The notes under the pieces: model-generated
What the model was told of the DNA's origin: nothing
Database searches by the model: none
What the model saw: only the letters and a program-made list of their open reading frames with translations
Program-made: the position numbers and the translations under genes
From: Syntrophobotulus glycolicus DSM 8271
GTDB taxonomy: Bacteria; Bacillota; Desulfitobacteriia; Desulfitobacteriales; Syntrophobotulaceae
Assembly (NCBI RefSeq): GCF_000190635.1
Contig: NC_015172.1
Location: 558,001-622,000 of the forward strand
Reading direction: 5' to 3'
Length of the DNA stretch: 64,000 bases
Part shown: positions 1-8,508 of the stretch, piece by piece
Numbering within the stretch: the stretch's first letter is position 1
Layout: each line of letters opens with the position of its first letter

Positions 1-692
1 CCAATATAAGTATTCACTTTGTAATATTTCTTTACTTCCTCATAGGTATCTCCCGTATAAGCGCCGCAATCGACAAAACAAGAGAAACCCTTGTTCAGGG
101 TAATACCCGTTTTTACATAATCAACATAACCCGCACTGATGACCGTATTATCGAACTCCGAAGTGGCATAAGCACGCAGAAAGCTGCAAAACACATCCCT
201 GCTCTGGTCGTCCCCCATCAGTTCAAGGGCCTGTAATATTTCTTTTTCTTCTTGTCTCAGATTGACTCCCGGGGTGTTGTACGTGTTGTTGAAATGGTAG
301 TAATTGGACATACACATAACAGAGTGGCTGTATATAACATCTGTAAAACCGAGCTCGTTAAGATAGGCTGTAATATCCCCTATGCTGTACTTAAAGCGGT
401 CAAGGGCTATGATTACCTTGAAATTCTTATATTCTTGAGGCATATTCATATCATCGGCCTTATATACCGGTAGGCCGTAAAGCAGCTGCCCGGGTGTTGC
501 CGACCGATCAAGAAAGGCGGCGACAGGAGTTCCCAGAAACTTCAATATATTAAATACCAGCTTGCCGGTAATACCCGCACTGTAAATCAGAATCTTTTTA
601 CCCTGTGCTATATCTTCTTTTAAGTGATAATCAGGCGGAACCTGAATTTTTATGGACTCAGCTACATGATGCCTTGCTTCAATCAAATTCAT
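1..692 (-). CDS. FkbM-like methyltransferase with N-terminal Rossmann-type domain, partial (C-terminus beyond window)
   Basis: Reading the minus strand from an ATG at 692 gives 230 open codons running off the window edge, so the C-terminal part is missing. An AGGAG ribosome site lies 8 bases before the ATG. Residues about 33-80 form a nucleotide-binding-like fold (KKILIYSAG, later AAFLDR), as in sugar-modifying proteins with an accessory Rossmann domain. Residues 206-215 (FVDCGAYTGD) resemble the SAM-binding motif I of FkbM-family O-methyltransferases. It is the last visible gene of the minus-strand sugar operon, 17 bases after the GT2 gene. A role in methylating a glycan is inferred from the family and the neighbours; the substrate cannot be told. 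Confidence 0.7.
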   Translation of the reverse strand, partial: MNLIEARHHVAESIKIQVPPDYHLKEDIAQGKKILIYSAGITGKLVFNILKFLGTPVAAFLDRSATPGQLLYGLPVYKADDMNMPQEYKNFKVIIALDRFKYSIGDITAYLNELGFTDVIYSHSVMCMSNYYHFNNTYNTPGVNLRQEEKEILQALELMGDDQSRDVFCSFLRAYATSEFDNTVISAGYVDYVKTGITLNKGFSCFVDCGAYTGDTYEEVKKYYKVNTYI

Positions 693-709
693 TGGCTTAC
701 AACTCCTAT

Positions 710-2230
710 TTATTTTTCAATGTAAAACAAGTAATCCTTTATTGTTAACCGGACAATCGATTCATTTGAGTCTGCTGCAAATTGAGCGCCCTCAATAAGA
801 GCAGTTATCAAGTCTTCTATATTTTTGTCTATATTATGCATTTCAAAACCGGTTTGAACATTTGCGAATCTAAAGCTGCCAAGTATCTTGATAAAATCAT
901 CAATTAATATATCCACAGGAGTCTCGGTGTCACAGAGATCGTTTCTGCCTAATGTTGTAAACAGTTTGCGCACGTCATTGGTATTTCTGAGCTTAATAAG
1001 CAGTTTTCCACCCTTTTTTATCAAGGATAAAAGTTTCTTAATCAAATTCAAAGGGTTTGGATAAAGATTTACCGGCTCACCCAAAATCAGATAATCAAAA
1101 GATTCTGCCTCGAAGTGTTCCTGTATAGCATCAATCCGGTCACTATATACTTCACCGTCACAGATTGTCGCAAGTTCGGAATAATAGATGGCTTTTGTGG
1201 TGAAAGCGGAAGACCTTGTCTTTAAAACACCCGATTCACGAAGCTTGTTTTTAATCTCCAAAATCGGGGTGCCCATCCGGATATCGACGCCCAATATTTG
1301 AGGACAGTTATTTTGCGCGGACGGCTGGGGAAGCATATTTATAAGCGGTCTCTCAAAGTTATTTACATCGTCCCAGGCATCAAGACCGTGGTATTTGTCC
1401 TTATAATTCTGTCTGCCCATATTCAATGAATTTTGAAATTCAACCGGATCTTTATCCTCCATGTTTCGAAAATCATGGTCGTGATGAATATAAGTGTCTT
1501 CGCATAAGATTAATTTATAACCGGCACGTCTTATGCGAATAGCCAAATCATCCTCCGCAAAGTCATGAAAATAACCTGCATCTGTTTTGCCAACAATATC
1601 CAGTATCTCGCGAGAAAATATAACGATTGTGGTTATTAGTCGCATTCTTTCCTTCCATTTGAGAGAGTTAGAGTGATTATATTCTTTTGCCACTTCCTCC
1701 ATTTCTTCAAGCGAGTCAAACCTCCAACCTGGGTCCTGCAAATTGCTCACGTTTGAAGACAACGGTATAACCATACCGATTCTAACGTCGGACTCAAAAC
1801 AAGTCAGCAAATTGGACAACCAATGATGCGTGACAACGATGTCATTACTTACAATAACAAAATATTTGCCTTTAAAATTATTATACAAATAAAAACTGGG
1901 GAACGCTGCACCGACATTTTTGGTAACACGCACAATTTTTTTATCATGATAATCCACCGACTGAAAGAATTCATAAGTGCCGTCGGTTGAACCATTGTCA
2001 ACCAGGATAAGCTCAAAGGAAACATCGGTTGTGTATTTCAAAATGTTTTCCACACATCTTTTTGTTTTGCCTAATCTGTTATAGGCCTGCACAATAATGG
2101 ATGCGGTCGGGGCATTGGCGTCGAGCAGCTCATTGTAGACATTTTTTCTTGAAGTGTAAAGGTCATTTCCCACTTTGGGAGCTTCAATCGAATCCGTGTT
2201 CAGTATAATGGGTTCAACAAAAGTATTCAC
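710..2230 (-). CDS. Family 2 glycosyltransferase with C-terminal methyltransferase-like domain
   Basis: 506 residues. The N-terminal half is a GT-A fold: strand SIIVQAYNR at about 44-52, the nucleotide-sugar motif DNGSTDGT at 78-85, and an acidic SND segment in place of the usual DxD. Residues about 310-430 look like a degenerate class I methyltransferase (ILGVDIRMG, then a KKGGKLLIKLRN strand typical of the fold after motif III), so this is a two-domain protein. Six bases separate it from the upstream radical SAM gene, so it is co-transcribed. It probably adds a sugar to a glycan or protein acceptor; whether the second domain still binds SAM is uncertain. Acceptor unknown; flagellin is a contextual guess. 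Confidence 0.8.
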   Translation of the reverse strand: MNTFVEPIILNTDSIEAPKVGNDLYTSRKNVYNELLDANAPTASIIVQAYNRLGKTKRCVENILKYTTDVSFELILVDNGSTDGTYEFFQSVDYHDKKIVRVTKNVGAAFPSFYLYNNFKGKYFVIVSNDIVVTHHWLSNLLTCFESDVRIGMVIPLSSNVSNLQDPGWRFDSLEEMEEVAKEYNHSNSLKWKERMRLITTIVIFSREILDIVGKTDAGYFHDFAEDDLAIRIRRAGYKLILCEDTYIHHDHDFRNMEDKDPVEFQNSLNMGRQNYKDKYHGLDAWDDVNNFERPLINMLPQPSAQNNCPQILGVDIRMGTPILEIKNKLRESGVLKTRSSAFTTKAIYYSELATICDGEVYSDRIDAIQEHFEAESFDYLILGEPVNLYPNPLNLIKKLLSLIKKGGKLLIKLRNTNDVRKLFTTLGRNDLCDTETPVDILIDDFIKILGSFRFANVQTGFEMHNIDKNIEDLITALIEGAQFAADSNESIVRLTIKDYLFYIEK

Positions 2231-2236
2231 TGGAAG

Positions 2237-3274
2237 TTACCTCTTATTTCTAATTAATAGAGCCTGAAACAGTTTCTTCAGATGTTGTGCATTTTCATCA
2301 AGAACATCCTCTTCATACATACCGTAAATATATAAATTGCATTTCTCACAAACTCTGGAAGCGTTTTGATTGCCATCAAGCAATGCCAGCCTAAATTGAT
2401 TAAAATTTTGGCCGTTCCAAATTCTCTCTACATTTTGCTTGTTTGTGTCGCCCATAACAATCGGGTATTCCATTGAGCAACACGGCACAACCTTGCCGTC
2501 GGCATTAATCTGCATCATATAAAACGGCTCGGGGCATATTTGAGAATCGAGCAGGCGCTCGGCATTTTGGGGCTTGTCGGTTTTCATTCCTCCGGATAGT
2601 GTATCATAATCAATTTCTTTGATGGTAGGGGTTAAATGTTCAACGCTAATCTGATCACAGATTGGAGAAAAAAGTTCAAAGAATCTTTGCCGGTCCTCAA
2701 GGTCCTGAACCATATAATCAATTATCTTTATATAAACCTGAGTCTCCTTGGCCTGCTCGTGGAAATAACGAATTTGCGAAACCATATTTTCAAAATTTAC
2801 GGTTGCCTTGCTGTTTCTTTTATAATCTTGGTCGGAAAGGCCCTCAAGGGAAATCCGAAGTTTGGTAAGCCCTGCCGAGATGAGCGCATCTGACAAAGAC
2901 TTGGTTAGTAACGAGGCGTTGGTAACAATATCAATACTTTGGGCAACCCCCGCCTGTTTGGAATAAGCCACCATTTCATCGATACGCGGATGAAGCAACG
3001 GTTCTCCGATCCCCGCAAACCGGATCATTTTAAGCGGACGATTAAAGTTTTTCATGTCGTCTATACACTTTTTATAAAGTTCAATATCCATAAAAGTCAC
3101 ATCGGAAATATAACCATGCTTTGATTTATCCAGAGCATAGATGCAATAGCCGCACCGGAAATTGCAGCCATAAACGGGAAAAATCTGAATCATAAACGGT
3201 GTTTTAAGAGGCAGTACTTCAGCAAGGTTTGTCCGTACGCCACCTGGTGTAGGCCCATTTTGAAGCGTTCCCAT
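2237..3274 (-). CDS. Radical SAM/SPASM protein, paralogue 1 of 3
   Basis: 345 residues. The radical SAM cluster motif CNFRCGYC is at C37, C41 and C44, and the SAM-contacting GIGEP at 88-92. The C-terminal SPASM-like part has C247-x12-G-x4-C265, C266, then C309 and C312, fewer cysteines than a full seven-cysteine SPASM. It shares with the next two genes the lead-in PLxTPF, the central segment IKIID followed by FFELF, and an acidic tail (VLDENAQ). These are tandem duplicates. Two bases separate it from paralogue 2. Radical SAM/SPASM enzymes modify peptides or sugars (established for the family); the glycosyltransferase context favours a sugar or glycoprotein substrate, which is inference. Confidence 0.85.
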   Translation of the reverse strand: MGTLQNGPTPGGVRTNLAEVLPLKTPFMIQIFPVYGCNFRCGYCIYALDKSKHGYISDVTFMDIELYKKCIDDMKNFNRPLKMIRFAGIGEPLLHPRIDEMVAYSKQAGVAQSIDIVTNASLLTKSLSDALISAGLTKLRISLEGLSDQDYKRNSKATVNFENMVSQIRYFHEQAKETQVYIKIIDYMVQDLEDRQRFFELFSPICDQISVEHLTPTIKEIDYDTLSGGMKTDKPQNAERLLDSQICPEPFYMMQINADGKVVPCCSMEYPIVMGDTNKQNVERIWNGQNFNQFRLALLDGNQNASRVCEKCNLYIYGMYEEDVLDENAQHLKKLFQALLIRNKR

Positions 3275-3276
3275 CG

Positions 3277-4278
3277 TTATAACCTCTCTAAAATTCTCGT
3301 CGCCTGCTCATCAAGCGCATCCTCGGGATGAGAAACATCGTCCGGCGCGCAACAAACCCCGCAGCTTTTATTCTCACAGCGTTTTTTCAAAAGCTGCCGC
3401 GTTCGGAATTCCCGGAGCTCCTTGCCCTGCCACATTGCCAGCAATTTTTGGTGATAGATATTCCCGAGTATAACGGGCTTATAGATGGCATCACACGGCT
3501 TAACATCGCCGTTAGGCAGTACGCCCATCATATAAAAACAAAGCGGGCAGACCATACGGGGAGGATGCTCGTGACCATACCGGTCAGCCGTTGTTTCAAT
3601 ATCTCTGGTCATTTCGACGCCGGAATAGACCGGCCGGCACTGCTCAATAAACATCCGGTCCGAGATATGCCCGAAAAGCTCATAAAATTTGTTTTCCTCG
3701 CCAGCTTCCAGCGCAACGTCCATGATTTTAACATAAAGTTTGCATTGTTGTTTGTTGTTAAAGAAATAGGATATGTTCTCCATTAAATGATCGAAATTTA
3801 TTTGGTATCTGCAAATATGCGCATATTTGGCGGCTGAAAGGCCTTGCATAGAAATTCTCAGACAGTCAAGCCCGGCCGCGATAAGCCGATCCGATCGTTT
3901 TGGCGTTAGAAGGGAAGCGTTGGTAATAAATTCAATTCGCTCCGCTATATTGTTTTCCTTCGCGTAAGCAATCATTTCGGGAAGCTGAGGGTTCATAAGC
4001 GGCTCTCCATGCCCTGTAAGCGATAACACCTTAAAGCGCTCCGGGAATTCCTTCATCTGATCAACGACAGTCTTAAAGGTGGCAAGCGACATCTGCTCGG
4101 GCTCAAAATCATATTCTTCTTTCATTTTTTTATAACCGAGAGATTGTCCGCAATAGCTGCATTTGAAATTGCAGTAATTTGTTGGAAACACATAAATTGT
4201 AAAAGGGGTAGCCAAGGGTAAGACGTTACTTAATATTACACGATTTTCATCGCTTATCGGCTTTATTTCTGACAGCAT
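3277..4278 (-). CDS. Radical SAM/SPASM protein, paralogue 2 of 3
   Basis: 333 residues. The [4Fe-4S]-SAM motif CNFKCSYC is at C36, C40 and C43, with GHGEP at 89-93. SPASM-like cysteines are C244, C247, C262, C301, C306, C309 and C310: seven, the richest set clearly matching the SPASM layout, enough for one or two auxiliary clusters. It shares IKIMD and FYELFG in the middle and the tail ALDEQATRIL with its neighbours. It is packed between paralogues 1 and 3 (2 and 9 bases), so translation is probably coupled. Different auxiliary cysteine patterns among the three copies suggest different substrates or steps. No specific function can be assigned. Confidence 0.85.
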   Translation of the reverse strand: MLSEIKPISDENRVILSNVLPLATPFTIYVFPTNYCNFKCSYCGQSLGYKKMKEEYDFEPEQMSLATFKTVVDQMKEFPERFKVLSLTGHGEPLMNPQLPEMIAYAKENNIAERIEFITNASLLTPKRSDRLIAAGLDCLRISMQGLSAAKYAHICRYQINFDHLMENISYFFNNKQQCKLYVKIMDVALEAGEENKFYELFGHISDRMFIEQCRPVYSGVEMTRDIETTADRYGHEHPPRMVCPLCFYMMGVLPNGDVKPCDAIYKPVILGNIYHQKLLAMWQGKELREFRTRQLLKKRCENKSCGVCCAPDDVSHPEDALDEQATRILERL

Positions 4279-4287
4279 GCTTACACC

Positions 4288-5313
4288 CTATTTCTTAAAT
4301 TTCTTGAGCGCTTCGTCTATATGGTCATCAAGGTCTTCTGCGGGATCGGCTATACAAATGCAGGAGGAACATTCACGGCATTCCTCAATACTCATCCTGC
4401 CTTCTCGCAAATTTTTGCATATGAGTTCGTTGCGTGGCCTGTCATTCCAAATTTCAAGCAGGGACTTTTCTTTTGCGCAGCCCATTGAAAAACCATTCGG
4501 CAGCCCCGGAGTTGAGCAGGGAAAAGTCTGCCCGTCAATATTCACCTGCAGAAAATAGAACATAATACTGCATATCTTACGGGGCGCGACTAATTCATTA
4601 TTTAGATTTCTTGTGAAATCAACCATCCCTTGGTGATCTCCCATTTGCTTTTGCATCACAACCAAATGCTCTATATAGATCGCGTCACATAGATTACCAA
4701 ATAGTTCATAAAACTTTTTTTCGTCATTTTTATTCTTCAAAAGTGAATCAATTATTTTTATAAATACTGAAGCATTGCCTTTATGCTTGTAAAGATAGCT
4801 GATATTATCCAAGAGCGCCTTAAAGTCAATGTCAACCCCGCTGTTTTCTTGATAACCTTCCTTATTTACCGCCTGAATAGAAATCTGTATTCTTGAAATG
4901 CCTGCCGCCACTAACGCATCCGCCATCTTGGGCGTCAATAACACGCCATTGGTCAAAACGTCGATTCTGCCGGTGAACCCGGCATCTCGAAGTTCCTTTA
5001 TCATATTAGGCAGATCTTTATTCATCAAAGGCTCCCCCAGACCGGAAAAAGCGATGCGTTTTGGCGGCTGAGGAAAAGCCATAATATCCTTAATTATTTT
5101 TGTGTATAATTCACCGCTCATATTCTCTATTCTAAAGCCTTCTCTGTCCAACTGGCCGCCGGCAACCCCTCTGGTGGCATGCATACAATAAAAACATTTG
5201 AAATTACATCTTCTTGTTGGTTCGATATACATTCCGAGCGGAGCCTCCAGCGGAATTATATCAAGAAGTTTTTGCCTTTTTTTATCATAACTGGGTTGAA
5301 TTTCAGCCTTCAT
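4288..5313 (-). CDS. Radical SAM/SPASM protein, paralogue 3 of 3
   Basis: I start it at the ATG at 5313 (341 residues) rather than the ATG at 5328: GGAGG sits five bases before 5313, and this places the radical SAM cysteines (CNFKCFYC) at C36, C40 and C43, exactly as in paralogue 2. A GLGEP motif follows. The SPASM-like part has a C-x12-G-x4-C pair and a C-terminal cluster CRECSSCIC. The acidic tail LDDHIDEALKKF matches the tails of the other two copies. It is transcribed before paralogues 2 and 1. The enzyme class is secure. A role in glycan or flagellin modification rests only on the operon. Confidence 0.85.
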   Translation of the reverse strand: MKAEIQPSYDKKRQKLLDIIPLEAPLGMYIEPTRRCNFKCFYCMHATRGVAGGQLDREGFRIENMSGELYTKIIKDIMAFPQPPKRIAFSGLGEPLMNKDLPNMIKELRDAGFTGRIDVLTNGVLLTPKMADALVAAGISRIQISIQAVNKEGYQENSGVDIDFKALLDNISYLYKHKGNASVFIKIIDSLLKNKNDEKKFYELFGNLCDAIYIEHLVVMQKQMGDHQGMVDFTRNLNNELVAPRKICSIMFYFLQVNIDGQTFPCSTPGLPNGFSMGCAKEKSLLEIWNDRPRNELICKNLREGRMSIEECRECSSCICIADPAEDLDDHIDEALKKFKK

Positions 5314-5360
5314 TTCTACCTCCACCATAGAACGTCATAATTTAAACCGCGGCATATCTC

Positions 5361-6698
5361 CTATTGCGATTGCACCATCCCTCTCCAGAAAGATAAAACA
5401 TTGTCATTCGGATATGTTTCGGCAAATTGCAAAACAGAGCTTTTGCCTTGGCCTCTTAATATCGGGCGGCAATTTTGGATTGCGTCAATAATTTCAGTTT
5501 TTCGGTTGCGATTCGTCATTAGACCTTGGTCTAAGCTGTCGCAGAACATTTTTTTATCCTCTCCGAGGCAGGACAAAAACCATTCGTAAGGCTCAATTCC
5601 GAAAATAGAGTTAAAATCAAACAGACGCTTCGGTCTGCTTATTTCGTTATAAAATACCTTCCGCATTCCCTCAACATTTCTCTTGATGGAATATTTATTC
5701 AAAACGGTTTCTTTAGCGTTCTCGCCAATACGAACACGTTCGTCCGGAGAATAATACAAATACCGCATGAGCTTTACATATTCTTCTGCGTTATTTGCCA
5801 AAAGGCCGTCGGTCTTATGGGTAACAATATACTTTTCCGTACACTGGTTGAGCATCACAACGGGGAGACCTATAGACATTGCCTCAAGTACCACATTTTC
5901 AGTCGTACCGAAATGATAGGGATTGAGTGGATAACCGAAAACATCCAATGTTTCCAACTGTTCATCAACGCGGTCAGTGTAGCCCACAAACTCAAATCGC
6001 TCAGCAATCCCGTAATCTTGGATGTCCCTGAAAATCTTTTCGTTTCCGTTTAAATCACCAACCAAAATAAATCTGGATGACGGGATCTCCTTCAGGACTG
6101 CCTTGCAAAAAAGCGCAAACTCGGGATGTATTTTGCTCTCACTAAGAGTGCCGACATAACCTATGCGAAATTCTTCACCAGAACTGCGGAGCGTGACTGG
6201 CTTATGGGAGACTGCGTTTACGCCAAGCCCAAACAGGACCGTAGATTGCTCCTTTATTTTGTTCCTTTCTTCCGAGCTCCAAGCTGAGTTGTCATAGGAA
6301 AAAGCCGTCGTAAAAACCGTTTTATGCGGCAGCAAAGCCAATTCGGCCGGAAACGAAGGATATGTGCAGCCGGAAACGTGTACCCATAAGACTAGCCCAA
6401 TCTCTATTGGGGGGAATTTTCTCAAAAAACCTGACATAACAGGATTGTGCCACCAGTGGAGGACGACCAAGTCTGCTTCTTTAAAATCATCATAAAAATT
6501 GGTGTTCTGATCTTTGATCAAGACATCAATGCCATTATTCTCGCAAATTTCAACAAACTGTTTTTTTTTCGGTTGTTCCAACAGTATTATTTTATGTTCA
6601 AACGGTGAACGGTGCGTTTTTTCGTAGATTAAGGTTTCCGACAGGAACTTGCCGATTCCTCCGCCCATATGTGTCGTAATATGCAGCACCTTTGGCAT
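5361..6698 (-). CDS. Family 4 (GT-B) glycosyltransferase
   Basis: I start at the ATG at 6698 (445 residues) because AGAGGTG lies six bases upstream and the family usually begins with a strand like PKVLHITTH followed by a glycine loop (MGGGIGKF). An upstream in-frame TTG at 6731 lacks such a site. The C-terminal GT-B domain has RIGYVGTLSESK, then RFILVGD and the donor-binding region GTTENVVLEAMSIGLPVV, which contains the conserved glutamates of GT4 enzymes. The last 90 residues are an extra helical extension. It lies between rfbG and the radical SAM genes in one operon. It probably transfers a nucleotide-activated sugar during glycan assembly; donor and acceptor are unknown. Confidence 0.8.
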   Translation of the reverse strand: MPKVLHITTHMGGGIGKFLSETLIYEKTHRSPFEHKIILLEQPKKKQFVEICENNGIDVLIKDQNTNFYDDFKEADLVVLHWWHNPVMSGFLRKFPPIEIGLVLWVHVSGCTYPSFPAELALLPHKTVFTTAFSYDNSAWSSEERNKIKEQSTVLFGLGVNAVSHKPVTLRSSGEEFRIGYVGTLSESKIHPEFALFCKAVLKEIPSSRFILVGDLNGNEKIFRDIQDYGIAERFEFVGYTDRVDEQLETLDVFGYPLNPYHFGTTENVVLEAMSIGLPVVMLNQCTEKYIVTHKTDGLLANNAEEYVKLMRYLYYSPDERVRIGENAKETVLNKYSIKRNVEGMRKVFYNEISRPKRLFDFNSIFGIEPYEWFLSCLGEDKKMFCDSLDQGLMTNRNRKTEIIDAIQNCRPILRGQGKSSVLQFAETYPNDNVLSFWRGMVQSQ

Positions 6699-6778
6699 TG
6701 AATTCACCTCTTGCTTCATCATTTCCTGCAATGTTCAATATAATCTTTTTCCCTTATACAAAGCATACAGATTATTCG

Positions 6779-7879
6779 TTATCCCACTTCCAAATGAGCT
6801 TTATTCCTTTTTACCTCTTTAAATGCACTTAAGAAGGCTCTAAATTGCATCTGGGTCAACTTTTCAATTTCCTGCCCATTCGCCAAAGCTTTATACCAAT
6901 CGCCGGTCATATTCAGCGCTTTTTTAATATTCCAGGTTGTCTCCCAATTTAGGAGCGATTTCGCTTTTGTAGAATCCAATCTCAGAAAAGAAGCTTCATA
7001 AGGACCGTTATCGTTAAGATTTTTCCACTTTTGTCCTTCACCCCACTGTTTACAGAACAGATCGACCAAAGTCGCTGTTGTTACACAATCCCTGGTATCA
7101 GGACCAAAATTATAGCTTCCTTCATATTTCTCTTTATTTTCATACTGTTTCTGAGCCAGAAGCAGATATCCTGACAAACATTCCAAAACATGTTGATAGG
7201 GTCTGATTGAATGGGGGTTCCTCACAACAATATCTTCATGTTTTTGCGCCGCCCGTACACAATCCGGTATAATCCGGTCGGGAGAAAAATCCCCTCCACC
7301 GATTACATTGCCTGAACGAGCTGTTGATATCGCTGTTGAATCATCATTGTTAAAAAAAGAATGGACGTAACTATAGGTAACGAGTTCGCTGCAGGATTTA
7401 CTATTGGAATAGGGATCATGGCCACAAAGTCTGTCATTCTCTTTGTAGACCCTGTTTGATTCATCATTTTCATAAACCTTATCGGTTGTAACATTTACAA
7501 ATGACCTTACCTTTCCATAAAGCCGGGTACATTCAAGAATGTTTACCGTTCCCATGATATTTGTGTCATAAGTATTTACGGGATTCCTATATGATTCTCT
7601 GACAAGCGGCTGGGCCGCCAAATGAAATACAATATCAGGACCCGCCTCAAAAAAGACCTTCTTTAACTTATCAAGATCACGGACATCACCTTGTATTGAA
7701 TACATGTTCTTTGCTAATTTTAATAGTCCAAAAAGATTTGGCTTTGTTGGAGGAAACAGTGAGTAACCCGATACAAGTGCTCCTGCATCGAGTAATATAC
7801 TAGCAAGCCATGATCCTTTGAATCCTGTATGACCTGTAATAAGTACTTTACGACCTTTCCAAAAACTAATGTCGAACAT
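6779..7879 (-). CDS. rfbG: CDP-glucose 4,6-dehydratase
   Basis: 366 residues, the usual length. This short-chain dehydratase/reductase binds NAD through GHTGFKG (16-22) and carries the catalytic YSNSK segment plus TTDKVYEN, typical of RfbG. It converts CDP-glucose to CDP-4-keto-6-deoxyglucose, the entry point to CDP-linked dideoxy and branched sugars. The enzyme before it, RfbF, is encoded at 13734-14510 on the other strand. This is the first gene of the minus-strand operon. Its own ribosome site is weak (AGGGTAG). A perfect 7-base inverted repeat (7952-7980) lies in its leader. Function is confident; the final sugar cannot be deduced. Confidence 0.93.
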   Translation of the reverse strand: MFDISFWKGRKVLITGHTGFKGSWLASILLDAGALVSGYSLFPPTKPNLFGLLKLAKNMYSIQGDVRDLDKLKKVFFEAGPDIVFHLAAQPLVRESYRNPVNTYDTNIMGTVNILECTRLYGKVRSFVNVTTDKVYENDESNRVYKENDRLCGHDPYSNSKSCSELVTYSYVHSFFNNDDSTAISTARSGNVIGGGDFSPDRIIPDCVRAAQKHEDIVVRNPHSIRPYQHVLECLSGYLLLAQKQYENKEKYEGSYNFGPDTRDCVTTATLVDLFCKQWGEGQKWKNLNDNGPYEASFLRLDSTKAKSLLNWETTWNIKKALNMTGDWYKALANGQEIEKLTQMQFRAFLSAFKEVKRNKAHLEVG

Positions 7880-8220
7880 AAAAACTACCCTGCCCTTCCA
7901 GGATGCATTGACTATTTCCTAATCCGTTAGGAGAATGACTTTATCATAAGCGTGAAGTCTATAGATGCTTGATACTTCACAAAATCCATACTTACCTTAT
8001 GCTTTAATTATAAACTTCTTTACATACAATATCGTATATAAATCGCAATGGCTAAAGAGCTTTAATTGATGGACATCATATTTTAATACTTATTGATAAC
8101 CGCAGTACAAACAGTAGCAATAATGAAAGAACATAAAAAAATCAAGAAATTTCTTCAGAGTAGGATTGGTTTATACGATATAAATTATAGAATAAGAGCT
8201 TAAGGGTTAGGTGAGTTTAA
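7880..8220. other. Divergent intergenic region between rfbG and flgM
   Basis: 341 AT-rich bases with no convincing gene. It must hold the promoters of both the leftward sugar operon and the rightward flgM operon. A CGATAT element at 8176-8181 resembles the -10 of sigma-28 promoters, but no TAAA lies 15-16 bases upstream, so I do not call a promoter. An inverted repeat GTGAAGT (7952-7958) / ACTTCAC (7974-7980) could form a hairpin in the rfbG leader or be an operator. Confidence 0.5.
7952..7980. repeat. Perfect 7-bp inverted repeat upstream of rfbG
   Basis: GTGAAGT at 7952-7958 and ACTTCAC at 7974-7980 are perfect reverse complements with a 15-base loop. It is 73 bases upstream of the rfbG start. 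It could be a leader hairpin or a regulator site. Chance occurrence in AT-rich DNA is possible. Confidence 0.35.
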
Positions 8221-8508
8221 ATGAAGATTGATCCATTATCAGCAATCAAACCGGTGAGGAGTATTAGACCGACCGACCGTGACTCTGGAATCGGCGACAA
8301 TGGGCAGGCTTCTCAATCGGACAAGATCGCAGTATCCGGCAATGCGCAGGTTTTTCAAAATTTGCTGCAAAAAGCCAAAGTCTTACCGGAAATCAGAGAA
8401 GAAAAAGTAAACCAGATTAAAACGCAGATTGAAAATGGGAAGTTCGATCTTGACGGCGTTTCTCTTGCTGAAAGTTTATTATCTCCTGAAAAAATGGAGG
8501 AGAATTAA
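8221..8508 (+). CDS. flgM: Anti-sigma-28 factor FlgM
   Basis: 95 residues, the family's length. The N-terminus is a disordered basic stretch and the C-terminal half (from about 35) is the FlgM helical region with DKIAVSGNAQVFQNLL, then the terminal helices (VNQIKTQIENGKFD, LAESLL). FlgM holds FliA inactive until the hook-basal body is finished and is then exported. The site AGGTGAG lies five bases before the ATG. It is the first gene of the flgM-csrA operon and directly abuts flgN. The target sigma factor FliA is encoded at 43908-44660. Confidence 0.9.
   Translation: MKIDPLSAIKPVRSIRPTDRDSGIGDNGQASQSDKIAVSGNAQVFQNLLQKAKVLPEIREEKVNQIKTQIENGKFDLDGVSLAESLLSPEKMEEN

Noticed and set aside
252-473. 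73-codon plus-strand reading frame
   Set aside because: It is antisense to the partial FkbM-like gene, has no ribosome site and no recognisable sequence.
8155-8181. Sigma-28 promoter upstream of flgM
   Set aside because: CGATAT at 8176 fits a -10, but the position for TAAA reads TTCA or TCAG. The spacing seen at hag cannot be met.
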